Assembly (NCBI RefSeq): GCF_014356525.2
Contig: NC_052508.1
Coordinates: forward strand, 61,755,800 to 61,819,799
Reading direction: 5' to 3'
Source: Nilaparvata lugens
Taxonomy: Eukaryota > Arthropoda > Insecta > Hemiptera > Delphacidae
Length of the DNA: 64,000 nt
The notes beneath the pieces were generated by a model. That model did no database searches and was not told the DNA's origin. It saw only the letters and a list, made by a program, of their open reading frames with translations. The number at the start of each line of letters is the position of its first letter. Within the stretch, counting starts at the first letter, position 1. Position numbers and translations under genes: made by a program. Of this stretch, positions 44,926 to 56,383 are shown one piece after another.

Positions 44926-45630
44926 ACTTTCCTTGCTCTTTTACAATAGGTAGCCTAAGTATTGCTTTCCGAAAAAAAATCTGGTGTGGCGCACTCACAC
45001 AACTTTCCTTGCCGTTATGAAAATTGATCACCTGACGCTAGTGTTTTTGCGCATCTCAAGTCTACTACTCAAAGATCCAAGCCAGCTGGTGACAGGACAA
45101 TAGCGCTGGAGACACACAAAGCCTGCTATCCTTCATAGTGAATGATTTAATAGAATCAACCGTTGCAAACTGTTTACAATTGAAATAATCACATTTCCTC
45201 AAATTTTGAGCTTATTTTAAATTTTAGGTGAAAATGTTACGGATCATTACTTGTAGAGATTTTCAGGCTCAATCTTTTCCACTTGGAATTTTTTGTTTAA
45301 ATTGTATCTGAAGCCTGATAATTGGGAATCTAAAATCAAACTCTGCATAGATGGGGCGGAGCTCCTGGAATTTTTACACATTTGGGACTTATGGCAGTTG
45401 ATAGAGCTTATCAATGACTATTTTAGGTATAAATTTGATCAAAATCGTTGGAGTCGTTTTCGAGAAAATCGCGAAAACCCTGTTTTTGACTACATTTTCG
45501 CCATTTTAGCCGCCATCTTGAATTGAATTTGATCGAAATTGTTCGTGTCGGATCCTTATATTGTAAGGACTTTGAGTTCTAAATTTCAAGTCATTCTGTT
45601 AATTGGGAGATGAGATACCGTGTACACAGA

Positions 45631-45681
<51 letters not shown>

Positions 45682-45783
45682 CAATACCCAAAAACCACTT
45701 TTTTGGACTCAGGGGACCTTGAAACTTATATAAATTTAGAAATTGGGGTACCTCAATTTTTACTTTCCTTGCCCTATTACCAT
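44926..45783 (+). repeat. RepA element, copy 1
   Basis: It begins with a fragment of one end (TTTTTACTTTCCTTGCTC), joined directly at about 44983 to the other end (ATCTGGTGTGGCGCACTCAC). The body then runs to a (CA)n microsatellite (45637-45679) and the second end near 45783. The + strand keeps a 77-codon open frame (45293-45526) related to one in copy 3. Confidence 0.75.
45637..45679 (+). repeat. (CA)n microsatellite in RepA copy 1
   Basis: CACACA run of about 40 bases. The same position in copy 3 has a GT run on the opposite strand (50925-50951), while copy 2 is short there, so the tract expands and contracts. Confidence 0.95.
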
Positions 45784-46486
45784 AGGTAAGGAAAGTATTG
45801 CTTTCCGAAAAAAATTAAGGTACCCCAATTTTCAAATTTCTATACGTTTCAAGGTCCCCTGAGTCCAAAAAAGTGGTTTTTGGGTATTGGTCTGTGTGTA
45901 TGTGCGCCTGTGTACACGATATCTCATCTCCCAATTAACGGAATGACTTGAAATTTTTAACTTAAGGTCCTTACAATATAAGGATCCGACACGAACAATT
46001 TCGATCTAATGCAATTCAAGATGGTGGATAAAATGGCAAAAATGTTGTCAAAAACAAGGTTTTTCGCGATTTTTTCGAAAACGGTTCCAACGATTTTGAT
46101 CAAATTCTTACCTAAAATAGTCATTGATAAGCTCTATCAACTGCCACAAGTCCCATATCTGTAAAAATTCCAGGAACTCCGCTCCATCTATGCAAAGTTT
46201 GATTTAAGATTCCCAATTATCAGACTTCAGATACAATTTAAACAAAATATCCCAAGTGGAAAATATTAAGCATTAACATTTCTACAATAATTAATGTTCA
46301 GTAACATTTTCACCTAAAATTTAAAATAAGCTCGAAATTCGAGAAAATGTTATTATTTCAATTGCAAACTGTTGGCAACTATTGATTCTATTGAATCTTC
46401 CACTATGAAGAGATAGCAGACTTCGTGTGTCTCCAGCGTTATTGTCGTGTCATCAGCTGGCTTGGATCTTTGAATAGTAGACTTGA
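45784..46486 (-). repeat. RepA element, copy 2, left piece, interrupted by a LINE
   Basis: It is inverted relative to copy 1 and abuts it at a palindrome-like junction (ACTTTCCTTGCC...GGTAAGGAAAGT, about 45760-45802). It is cut at GTAGACTTGA (46477-46486); the rest of the element resumes at 49276. Confidence 0.85.
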
Positions 46487-49196
46487 AAAAGACATAGTCT
46501 CATTAGCTATTGAAAGTGTATTTGAAGTATCCGCTATAGAATTGAGATTTAAAAAGATGCCACAGAAATTAATAGTCTTATGTTTGTATAGAGCTCCAAA
46601 TTCGGATTTCGAAATTTTTATCGAATCACTTAGATCTGTTTTATCAAAAGTCACAAAAGAGAAAGGTAAAATAGTATGTTTATGCGGTGACTTAAATGTA
46701 GATTACAATAAGGATGATAGAAACAGCAGTTTGTTCAAAGATTTATGAACAACATTCAATTTAAACAAAATAACTAAGGGCCCAACAAGAGTGACTAAAG
46801 ATTCAGCCACAGAAATTGACTACATTATTTCGAACTATCCATCAGCTCTCTCTACTGGCGGAACTATTCCCTGCTCTTTTTCTGATCACGATGGTGGTAG
46901 TGCTAGACTAAAATTACAGAAATTAAAATCCAATTCTGAGGAGAAAAAATGTTTACCGTTCGGCAAAAGTAAAAAGTACAGAGTAATTAATCAAAAAAAT
47001 GTAACAGCTTTAAAAAACGGGCTTTCAAATGAATGCTGGCGCTCTGTTTACAATTCTACAGATGTCGATACGATGTTCAATAGCTTCATGAACTCCTATA
47101 TAGGTCACTGTAATCAATATGTTCCAGAAAGATCAGTGGGCAGGGGAAAAATAGATAAGCTATCGTGGATTACTCAAGGTATTAGGATATCTAGAGACAG
47201 ATTGAAGACACTGAGCTTGTTATTGAAAATGCCATCATCGGTTGGTACTATGATTCACTTAATTACATCGTCAGGTATGAAATACTTTAACTTAGAATCC
47301 TTTTTTAGAATTTATAAAAATACTCATAGAAAGGTCCTGAATGCCGCCAAAAAAATTGCCGCTAGTACATTTATAAAAAAATCTTCAAATCAAACAAGAG
47401 CAATATGGAAACTAGTTAAGACTGAGACAGGAAAGAGTACCGCTCCAACATTAGAAACAAACATAGCCAATGAGACTGGAATTATAAAAGGAGGCAAAGA
47501 AGCTGCAGATTTACAAAATAATTATTTTATAAATACTCCTCTGAAAATACAACAATCTATCTGTAAATATACTGAAGTAGATGAATTTTTAAAGTTCTTT
47601 AGCAGTGTTCATCGACAGTCGCGCACTTTCCACTTGAAAGAATTTGATCCAATAAGTAGAACAGAACTCAGAAAGATAATTCAATCATTAAAAAATGAAA
47701 AATCCTATGATCACTACAATATTTCAAACTATCTAGTAAAGCAAACAGCCGAACATATAATTGAACCTCTGACTTATATCTTTAATGAATCAATGAAAGC
47801 CGGTTGTGTACCGTTAAAGTTGAAATATTCTAAGGTAGTCCCCATTTATAAGAAAGGTAACCACAAGCTTCCTGAAAATCACAGACCGATTGCCAATCCA
47901 CCTGTATTTCTAAAGATATTCGAATACGTAGTGCTCCACAGATTAAGAAAGTACTTGAACAAGTTAAAACTGCTGTCCCCTAAACAGTTTGGATTCAGGC
48001 CCGGCACTTCTACAGGTGATGCGCTTTTTTCTTTTATAAATGAAGTGCTGAATTCTGTGGATGGAGGATCCAGGGTATGTGGCCTGATTGCCGATCTTTC
48101 CAAAGCTTTCGATCTTGTAAACATTGAAATTTTATTGAAAAAGATGAAATTATATGGTTTTGAAGGCAAGGTTCTCAAGTGGTTCGTATCATACTTTGAT
48201 GAGAGACATCAGCGGGTGGAAATACAGTCTCACTCTTTTGTGTATCAGTCGGAATGGTTACAGGCGAGGAGTGGGGTCCCTCAGGGATCAGTCCTTGGTC
48301 CTTTGCTTTTCCTTCTATATATTAACGACTTGCCACCACACCTTGAGCCAGCACACTGTGTTTTATACGCTGATGATGTAAGTATTTTATTGAAAAGTAA
48401 CAGTCAGCATGATATGGAATCTGAAAGTAGAAGAGCTCTTCAGAAACTAGAAGAATGGCTGGCCTCAAATATGTTGGTACTAAATTACAATAAGACTATG
48501 CAGATTCCATTCAGGACGGCTCGGGAAGCAGTATTGGATACGAGAGATGGAAACATAGGTTCAGCAAACGAGGCAAAGGTACTTGGAGTAGTGCTGGACT
48601 CTGAACTCTCCTGGCGACCTCATTTAGACCAGCTAAAAAGCAAACTAAACTCAGCAGTATTTGTTCTTAGAACCGTGAAGAAATTGCTGGATGCAGGAAC
48701 GCTTAGAAGTGTTTATTTTGCTGTGTTCCATTCTCTTCTTTCATACGGTGTTATATTTTGGGGCAATTCAACTCATGCAATACATATATTTAGGATTCAA
48801 AAGTGGGCAGTTAGAGTGATGGTGGGTGAATCTATTAGAGCAAGTTGTAGAGATTATTTCAAAGAGTTAAAGATTCTCCCACTACCAGGTGTATATATTT
48901 TAGAGGCTCTTTGTTTTATTGATAGGAATAAAGATAGGTTCAATACAGGAGAGTTGTTCCACTCATACAATACCAGATATAGACAAAACCTCAGAGACGA
49001 CATTCATCGAACTGGTATGTATGAGAGGGGGGTAAAGAGTGCAGGAATTCGGCTTTATAATTCATTGCCAACACGCATAAAAGCTCTTACAGGTGAAAAG
49101 TTCAGAATTAAGGTGAGGGAGGAGTTGTTGCAGGTTTGTCCTTATTCCAGTGAGGAATTCTTTTTGCATTATAGAATGCAAAGATTGACGACTTAG
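46487..49196 (+). pseudogene. LINE ORF2 with one in-frame stop
   Basis: One frame encodes about 900 residues, broken by a single TGA at 46746-46748. Before it is the late endonuclease: LIVLCLYRAPNSDFEIFIES and IVCLCGDLNVDYNK. After it, EIDYIISNYP and SFSDHDGG complete the endonuclease. The reverse transcriptase follows with LIADLSKAFDLVNIEILL, SGVPQGSVLGPLLFLLYIND, the catalytic CVLYADDVSILL, and the thumb FHSLLSYGVIFWGNST. The ORF ends in EEFFLHYRMQRLTT. The first 20 codons upstream (46425-46486) are RepA sequence in the same frame. Apart from truncation and the stop, the ORF is intact, so insertion was recent. Confidence 0.9.
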
Positions 49197-49275
49197 ATTA
49201 TAATTGACAAATCCTTATACCCCCTTTCATAGGTGGTCAGTGGGATGAAAAAAATGAAATGAAAAAAAAATGAAA
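46487..49275 (+). mobile_element. 5'-truncated LINE (jockey-like) inserted in RepA copy 2
   Basis: The intact RepA at 50805-51632 reads GTAGACTTGAGATGCG at this place; here GTAGACTTGA and GATGCGCG are separated by the LINE. The 3' end has a short untranslated region and a tail of ATGAAATGA-type units mixed with A runs (49244-49278). No target duplication longer than about 3 bp (TGA) is seen. Confidence 0.9.
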
Positions 49276-49360
49276 TGAGATGCGCGTGAACACTAGCGTC
49301 AGGTGAAAATTTTCATAACGGCAAGGAAAGTTGTGTGAGTGCGCCACACCAGATTTTTAC
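49276..49360 (-). repeat. RepA element, copy 2, right piece
   Basis: GATGCGCGTGAACACTAGCG through GGCAAGGAAAGTTGTGTGAG to CACACCAGATTTTTAC completes copy 2 beyond the LINE. Confidence 0.9.
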
Positions 49361-49364
49361 TCTA

Positions 49365-49600
49365 ATATTGGCGTATGAAGAAGGCTCCTTTTTCCTTTTA
49401 TATTATCCTTGAAATGCAAATTTTCCAAAAACCTTGTATATACGTCGACGCGCAATTAAAAAAGGAACATACCTGTCAAATTTCATGAAAATCTATTACC
49501 GCGTTTCGCCGTAAATGCGCAACATTTAAACATTAAGAGAAATGCCAAACCGTCGAATTGAATCTTAGACCTCACTTCGCTTGCTCAATTACTTCGATAG
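49365..49600. repeat. dispersed repeat, unclassified
   Basis: Contains CAAATTTCATGAAAATCTAT and TACCGCGTTTCGCCGTAAAT, words I associate with abundant hemipteran repeats. There is no coding potential. GAGAGAAGTCCAGAACC just after it (49608) also occurs at 3231. Confidence 0.45.
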
Positions 49601-49649
49601 GCTACATGAGAGAAGTCCAGAACCTTTTTCGTAAAAGCAATATAGGCCT

Positions 49650-50110
49650 AGTTCAAGAATCAAGAATTTTATTTGCTGTAAAACTTTACAAAAAAGCAAT
49701 AAGCATCGTCAAAGAATGAAACAATTCATAATACAATAATTATAATACAACCTCTGTCGTAAGGTACATAGTTGAAACAGTTTACATTTAAATATCATAA
49801 AATTTACAAGTTCATTATACTTATAGTCTAGTTGAAATATGACATTGTGTATCAGTGCCAAACCAAGATTGCAATAATTTCTCATCAACCCATATCAGAT
49901 ACCTCGCATTGCAAAAACTCTTCCGTTGAGTAGAATGCTTATGCTTTCAGCCAGTTACCTAAGACTACTGAATTTTTCTATGGCAACTTTTTCACACTGC
50001 TTGGTAATTTATTGTAGAGAAGAATCTGCTGATACCTATGACTTTTATTTGATTTGTGCAGTCTAACCCTAGGTCTCACACTAGTTGCCTACACTACCCG
50101 TTCATCTGCC
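49650..50110 (-). pseudogene. decayed LINE 3' end, same family as 6775-7580
   Basis: On the minus strand broken frames read like ...YNKLPSSVKKLP... and ...AFYSTEEFLQCE..., matching the C-terminus of the LINE fragment at 6786-7286 (NKLPQSIRNLP, AFYSIEEFL). The tail is made of GATTCTT units near 49648-49665. Confidence 0.6.
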
Positions 50111-50262
50111 ACCATAACGTTCATACAACATAAAAGTCCAATTAATAATCGAATCCAATAAATTTATAGGCTATTTGCTTAGCCACGTGTCTCCGGTCGT
50201 CGCAAAGAAATTGCATCTTAATTGAATTAATTTCCGATGATTATCCTAAAGAGTGTAGATCA

Positions 50263-50345
50263 CTATAAACGAGTCCACGTCATAATGTCAGTGAAGAAAG
50301 ATGGGAGAACAGGGTTGCCGATTCTCTATATTTATCTTCATTTTG
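50263..50345. repeat. fragment of the 219-bp MITE family
   Basis: TATAAACGAGTCCACGTCAT and AGGGTTGCCGATTCTCTATA match the left half of 32440-32658; the right half is missing. Confidence 0.6.
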
Positions 50346-50429
50346 CCACAGACTGTACTAAAACACAGTCTTCTATATTGGATAGCTGTAACTCAAATCA
50401 TCCTATTTCATTTGATCTAATATTAGTTT

Positions 50430-50570
50430 TTATTTTACAATGAATGAATAATGTATTTATTGCCAAACACAAGAAATATTTTTACAAAGAAAATAATCAT
50501 TAAATTACAATATTTTTTGGCGTGACTGGAAAAAGAAGCCTTGAGCTCCAGCCACGAGTTCTAAAAATAA
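50430..50570 (-). repeat. LINE 3' end fragment
   Basis: On the minus strand: a GAACTCGTGGCTGGAGCTCA hairpin-like region, then AATAAATACATTATTCATTC, a poly(A)-signal-like word with ATTC-type tail. It has the same architecture as 43015-43125. Confidence 0.45.
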
Positions 50571-50804
50571 GAAATACATTTTTGTAATCTAATAACAGCA
50601 GTACGAATGATACAATTCTGTTGATGGATGATAATCTATGGATGCTGAATTTTATCAATAATCAAGTACTTTATAAACAAAATATAGATGCACAGAAAAA
50701 TAATATAAAAATTGTCGAGTTTTCTTTAATAATAATAATCAATTCCATGTCAAATATATTTCATTCATCAATAAGATATCCCTTTTCATGATTTGATTGA
50801 AAAC

Positions 50805-50924
50805 TTACCATAGGTACGCTAAGGAAAGTATTGCTCTCCGAAAAAATTAAGGTACCCCAATTTCTAAATTTCTGCACGTTTCAAGGTCCCCTGAGTCCAA
50901 AAAAGTGGTTTTTGGGTATTGGTC

Positions 50925-50956
<32 letters not shown>

Positions 50957-51632
50957 AGTGTTTGTGCGTCTATGTACACGATATCTCATCTCCCAATTAA
51001 CGGAATAACTTGAAATTTGGAACTTAAGGTCCTTACACAATAAGGATCCGACACGAACAATTTCGATCAAATGCAATTCAAGATGGCGGCTAAAATGGCG
51101 AAAATGTTGTCAAAAACAGGGTTTTTCGTGATTTTCTCGGAAACGGCTCCAACGATTTTGATCAAATTCATACCTAAAATAGTCATCGATAAGCTCTATC
51201 AACTGCCACAAGTCACATATCTGTAAAAATTTCAGGAGCTCCGCCCCATCAATGCAAAGTGTGATTTTAGATTCCCAATTATCAAGCTTCAGATACAATT
51301 TAAACAAAAACTTTTAAGTGGAAAAGATTGAGCATAAAAATCTCTACAATTGATGTCCAGTAGCATTTTCATCTAAAATTGAAAATAAGCTCGAAATTCG
51401 AGAAAATAAGATTATTAAATTGCAAACTGTTGGCAACTGTTGATTCTATTAAATCATTCACTATGAAGAGATAGCAGACTTCGTGTGTCTGCAGCGCTAT
51501 TGTACTGTCACCAGCTGGCTAAGATCTTAGAAGAGTAGACTTGAGATGCGTGTGAACACTAGCGTCAGGTGATCAATTTTCATAACGGCAAGGAAAGTTG
51601 TGTGAGTGCACCACACCAGATTTTTATTCTTA
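50805..51632 (-). repeat. RepA element, copy 3 (uninterrupted)
   Basis: It runs from ACCATAGGTACGCTAAGGAA to GTGCACCACACCAGATTTTT, about 830 bp, without insertion. It serves as the reference for the family. The minus strand has an open frame (51307-51110) that matches the one in copy 1: FKLYLKLDNWESKITLCIDG, then LWQLIELIDDYFRYEFDQNR. Confidence 0.85.
50925..50951 (+). repeat. (GT)n microsatellite in RepA copy 3
   Basis: TGTGTG run of about 27 bases at the homologous place of the (CA)n in copy 1. Confidence 0.9.
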
Positions 51633-51639
51633 CACACAC

Positions 51640-51965
51640 CTGAAATCTCGGCGGCTAGTTATAAAGGCTTTAATCTAAACTTCAAATCAACAGCATTTTA
51701 AAAGTAATAGAAAAATAAAAATCCTATTTATAATGAAATAATGTCAATGGAAATTCTGAATTAAACTTACATAAATTTACTTAGCCTATTTAGGTAATTG
51801 AAGCCTGTGTGTGAGGACGGACTAAGTCCAGGATAGTCAAAGTTTCAACACATAAAATATCATTACAGGTATAATCCGAGTTCCTCATACGGTATTATCT
51901 AAACATATCCAAGAAGAAATTTTAAAATCAATTATACGATTTGATGTACGTACACAAGCATTCTG
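51640..51965. other. AT-rich stretch without a gene
   Basis: Nothing recognised on either strand. Confidence 0.4.
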
Positions 51966-52104
51966 TCAAGCTGCGTTTACACCAAAGTTATTAACAAAAT
52001 GTTAATAACTTTATCATTATAGATTCTATTAGATTGAACATAACTTATTATGCACATGATGAACCTATGTGTTTGTCAAGCTCCATTCATTCTAATAGAA
52101 TCTA

Positions 52105-52728
52105 TCCTATACTATTAAAAGAGCAACTTCTGTTCAGATGTTTATATGTTTGTATTTCACCGGATCTCGAAAACGGCTCTTAACGATTCTCACGAAATTC
52201 AGAACATAGTGGGTTTATAATATAATGATTCGATTGCACTAGGTCTCATCCCTGGGAAAACTCCCTGAAGGACATTAAAAGGATAATTATTATTCATCCT
52301 TGCAGAAACAGCTGATAATAATTATTTCGTCGTCTGTTGGTGATGGAAGTGAGTGAGAGAGTTCATGTGTGTGGGACTGTGTCAAAATTATGCCTCAGCT
52401 GTTGAACTTTTGTAATCATTCAATCAGGTACTTAGTGCCGGTTGCAAAAAAGCCGGGCTATTTTCAATCCTGATTAATTCCAGTAGATCTATCTTTTTGA
52501 AATGGTCTTCTCTGATTTGGTACACGTGAAATTAATCAGGATTAAAATTTAACCGGCTTTTGTGCAACTGGGTCTTTGTGAGGGAAATTTTCGCATTCCT
52601 CTGGGAATTAATCTCAATTTACTGTGATTAGATAGAACATTTCTTTATGATTGTTACTATAATTTCTTCTTTCGTAATAAATTTGTTATGCTTTTGTACT
52701 CCAGAGCGAAGCTCGGTCCCCGATATTA
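52105..52728 (+). mobile_element. Helitron-like non-autonomous element
   Basis: It starts TCCTATACTATTAAAAGAGC and carries GGATCTCGAAAACGGCTC. It ends with a small hairpin GAGC-GAA-GCTC (52704-52714) followed by GGTCCCCGATATT. A TC start and a 3' hairpin are Helitron features, although the canonical CTRR end is not clear. No Rep/helicase coding. Confidence 0.45.
52437..52573. mobile_element. innermost MITE, GCCGGTTGCAAAA ends
   Basis: The left end GCCGGTTGCAAAAAAGCCGG is mirrored at the right by CCGGCTTTTGTGCAACTGGG. TAATCAGGATT and AATCCTGATTA inside also pair, so the whole 137 bp can fold. It is nested in the Helitron-like element. Confidence 0.7.
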
Positions 52729-52778
52729 AGGATTATGTTAATAACATTTTGTTTATAAATTTGGTGTAAACCCAGCTT

Positions 52779-53890
52779 AAGTCTTGTACCTAGTTGTTCA
52801 CTTTACAAAAAATTTCCGTTCTTAATTTTTTTCACACAGAAGATTTTTAAATTTAGATGCTCCAGAACCAAACAGGAGAAAAATGAAAAACTATAGATGC
52901 TCATAGTCAATACCCTCATGTTTACGGAATTAATGAACATCTTTGTTTGCAGGATTTTAAAGCTTACTTGCTGACTTCAAGCATGAGTCAATTCTACAGT
53001 CGATAACCAGTATCGATTTGGTAATAATGATTGGTAAGTCGATTCTTCATCTTACTAAATCAAGTCGAAGTCGACCAGCTCATGAAGGAAAGATCAGCAA
53101 AATTTATTCAAAAAAGGACGCAGTAAAATAATTATGTACATTTTTTGTAATTATATATTGTAGATCATGTAAATACAAATATGTATGTTGAAATTTTTTG
53201 AGGTGAAATTTAAAAATCAAAATTGAAAAAATTATGTTGTTGATAATGTAGTTTATAGAATTAAATTATTACAAAGAATAACACTGTATTTCAAGTCTTC
53301 CATTCCTGCAGTACATTATTCCTATTTCTCTCTTTATAGGATTGAGCTGTAAGGTTTGCCACTAACGTAATATTTCACATGTCCGATACGTCTGTACAGT
53401 CGAAAACCTTAACGTTCGTTGCTTTAGCTTCGACGTAGGTCTGCAGGCGAAAAACCACTGTACAGAAAACTTATGAACAGATTAGAATTATCTGGCATGT
53501 AAAACGTTACTTTAGTGGCCAGCCTCAAAAGTATGATATTGGATATATAATTAAACTAAACACAATAATGTAGTATTTTCAATGATATCATTCTTGTCAA
53601 TATGTTCCAGTCATAAGAAAAAGCTTGAAATTGCATCGGCCTTATTGGGACAAAGCATTTTCTCGTGGCTTGACCCTTATACAATTCAATGTTAGTGTAT
53701 TTTATAGACACAATACAATGTATAGTGAGATTCATTATCAACTCTGTTAGCATTCCTCATATATATAATAACGATAATTAATGGAATTCTTCCCATTCAA
53801 CCAATGTATAGGTGCTGACAATACTATTTATAAAGATGATAATATCCCTGTTCAGTATTATCCTGTTGTGTTCTAATTAAATCACTACTT
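52779..53890. other. stretch without a recognisable gene
   Basis: 53380-53480 has slightly raised G+C with CGTACAGTCG-type words, and there is a possible inverted pair (TACTTTAGTGGCCAG / CCACTAACGTAATA). Nothing coding. Confidence 0.35.
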
Positions 53891-53892
53891 TT

Positions 53893-54151
53893 ATGCTCAA
53901 TCCTTATACAAATAACACAAACGCTTCATCTAATTCTGGCAGTGGATCACAGTATCGTAGCAGCCTGCTACAGCTACCGCCGGAACTGCAGCAGTGCCCA
54001 CGTCTGGGGTGGCTGGACGTTTTTGTGTGTGTGGTTCCACTGCACTGCAGACTTAAGTCTGCGATACTTTCCTACCAACTTGGCAGTGCGTTGGATAGAG
54101 GATAGTAGCTCGCCACCACTTAGAGGTGTGATTCACATCCAAACTGACTAG
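53893..54151 (+). other. GC-rich island with two open frames, possible exon fossil
   Basis: One frame reads NTNASSNSGSGSQYRSSLLQ then LPPELQQCPRLGWLDVFV; another reads WGGWTFLCVWFHCTADLSL. G+C is well above the surroundings over about 53930-54070. No splice sites or domain single out a gene; CTGCAGACTTAAGTCTGC near 54045 is a palindrome. Confidence 0.25.
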
Positions 54152-54159
54152 TCCATCCC

Positions 54160-54890
54160 AATACACTACAGATTGTTCCTGTAGGCGTAGGCCAATTATC
54201 ACTTAATCCCAATCGACATTAAAATAATTAAACTATTTCCAATCCAATTACCCCAAGAACATCAGTAGATAATTGTAAACTATTTAATCTCGTGCTACTA
54301 GCAACCCACTTTATCCTTGCAGCATTCATCTGAGTCACCAGGAAAATCATTCTGATAAGTCCTAGAAGGTATAATTATTGGAAAATCTGTTCCCCCCTGC
54401 TCTTTTCAGACTCAAAATCACGGACCTCCCATCAAAGACTATTAACTGTGATTTCGGAAATCTGGAAATATCACCAGTTATTATCTGTCATTTTTAAGAA
54501 ATCTGGGAACAGATTAACCGTGATCAATCTCAGATACCTTATAATTTGAGAAGATTGACAGTTGGCGATTATCTATTCTTGAAATGTTGATTGGTGATTG
54601 ACGCTGATCGTGGTAATAAATATAGTTTCGTTGGCACGGAGTCTTCCTTATACCAGGTAACATCAGCTACAAAGTACATAGAAATAGCTGTTTTATTTCA
54701 TTTGCCCATGAAAATACTCGACGTTTTTGCATAAGTCAGTGAGCGATATCCAGGGGACTCATAATCTAAGAGTGCCATCTCTTTTACTACTACCGTATCA
54801 CTGGAATCACGTATCATTCCAATATATTAATCCTTGGAATAATTATTCAAAAACTTTATTCTAGTATAGCGCACTGAAATATCGGCACTT
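54160..54890. other. stretch without a recognisable gene
   Basis: Several near-duplicated phrases (AATCTGG(A/G)AA.., TTAACTGTGAT/TTAACCGTGAT) at 54440-54520 hint at a degenerate inverted or direct repeat. No coding sequence. Confidence 0.3.
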
Positions 54891-54896
54891 ATTCAG

Positions 54897-55430
54897 TATT
54901 GTACAATATAACACTAAAAGGGAATTCAGTTCACTGTTTTAATCATGCTATGGTCTTACGTAAAATAATTGAAAAGAAAATCACTAAAATAACTTATCTT
55001 CACTAATTTCGTTTTGTACAATATAACACTAAAAAGGAATTCAGTTCACTGTAATTTTGCTATGGTCTTTCGTAAAATATTTCTCTGTGTATTTTAATTT
55101 AGTACTCGACCATGCCGTACAATATAAAAACATTCTAAAGAGATGAAAGTATACTAGGCTACAATTTCAAAAACAACTAATTAATCCCATTTCGCACTTT
55201 TTTGTACAATAATATCACAAAAAAACATCTTTTACTCATTTTGCTACGGTCTTTTACAGCCTACAATATTCTTACAAGAAAATATATTTATTTTGCTTTA
55301 GTATAACTATATACATTCTATACAGGTAAGGTACCGTACCTATAATATAGTGTAGGATTTCAATTCGAAATTAATATAATTATTTTTTGGATTAATTTTG
55401 TATAAAAGACCATAGCAAAATCATGTGAAT
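54897..55430 (+). repeat. degenerate repeats of TTGTACAATATAACACTAAA
   Basis: TTGTACAATATAACACTAAA with GGAATTCAGTTCACTG and GCTATGGTCTT(A/T)CGTAAAAT occurs at about 54898 and 55013. A weaker third copy lies near 55202 (CTACGGTCTTTTACAG) and an inverted one near 55405 (AAAGACCATAGCAAAATC). The inverted copy suggests the block is a foldback element about 0.5 kb long. Confidence 0.6.
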
Positions 55431-55894
55431 AATTTTTTTATTTAGATATAATGATAATTATGGTATAAATATCATTATATGAAATCTGCTATTAACTGAT
55501 ATTGAGCAACAGTGAGTTTGATAGAATAAATAAAAAAATCTACAATACATCGAGAAGTTGAGAGGTTCTTCATTCTTTACTGAAAAATTAAAAGAATGGT
55601 AAGCTTTTTCACATTAAATACTTTTGACTAACACAGCGGTTGTATAGGAGTTTTCACAAGGAAAGACCCTGTCATTATAATTGAATTCCTCCAAATCTTG
55701 GTTTCTTTAAAACTATTTTTAACTTTCTTAATATTATTACAACTAAAATCATACATCTGATGATGAATATGGCAAAAATAATGCAGAAACAACTTCTAGT
55801 GTAGCTCTAGGTTGCTGTGTGATTGCTCTTATTATTAATATGGGCATATAGTTTGATAGTTTAGTCTATATGCATATCAGTAGAGGCCGATTAT

Positions 55895-56320
55895 TTAGTT
55901 TTGACCTCTGGCCCCCCCAACCACATCATTTAATTTTTTTGTGGAAGGGGTAAAGAACCCGGTAGTCGTCTCCTGGCACCCGAGGAACCAGTGTCCATTG
56001 AGTTGATGTTTGTTCTTGAAGCTTGCACGCAGAGAGCAAGATAGAGAGATAGACAACAAATGATGTGTGCGAGAGAATAAGATATCTATAAAATAATAAA
56101 GGAAAGAATTATTGGTTTTTGCACGTACGGGATAGGGAATCCATGAATGACGCATCATCACGTCTGAACTACTGAACTGATTAAATTGAAATTTTGCATA
56201 TAGATTCTTGATTTCCCGAGGATAGTTATAGGCCTATTTTCAATTCTTCAAGATTTCAGTGGGTCAAGCATTCAAATAGACCCTTGCGGAGCACGGGTTA
56301 CCTGATAGTCCCTAATACAG
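55895..56320. repeat. dispersed repeat with Helitron-like 3' end
   Basis: It carries GGCACCCGAGGAACCAGTGT and AACTACTGAACTGATTAAAT, and ends GCGGAGCACGGGTTACCTGA then TAGT. The GC-rich short hairpin-like end resembles insect Helitron termini. No protein coding. Confidence 0.35.
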
Positions 56321-56383
56321 CTTGCGCACTTTCACCGTTTGAGGGGCTAGGGGTCAGAACTAAATCTTAGGCCTCCATAATAT

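Larger units (their letters stand above)
51968..52778. mobile_element. outer element of a three-deep nest, AAGCTG(G/C)GTTTACACCAAA ends
   Basis: AAGCTGCGTTTACACCAAAG at the left and, inverted, AAGCTGGGTTTACACCAAAT at the right (52759-52778) define the ends. The match continues into AACAAAATGTTAATAAC. The space between is mostly an inserted Helitron-like element (about 52105-52728). Confidence 0.65.

Noticed and set aside
50864..51076. Thr/His-rich open frame on the minus strand near the GT repeat
   Set aside because: It is the translation of the GT/CA microsatellite inside RepA.
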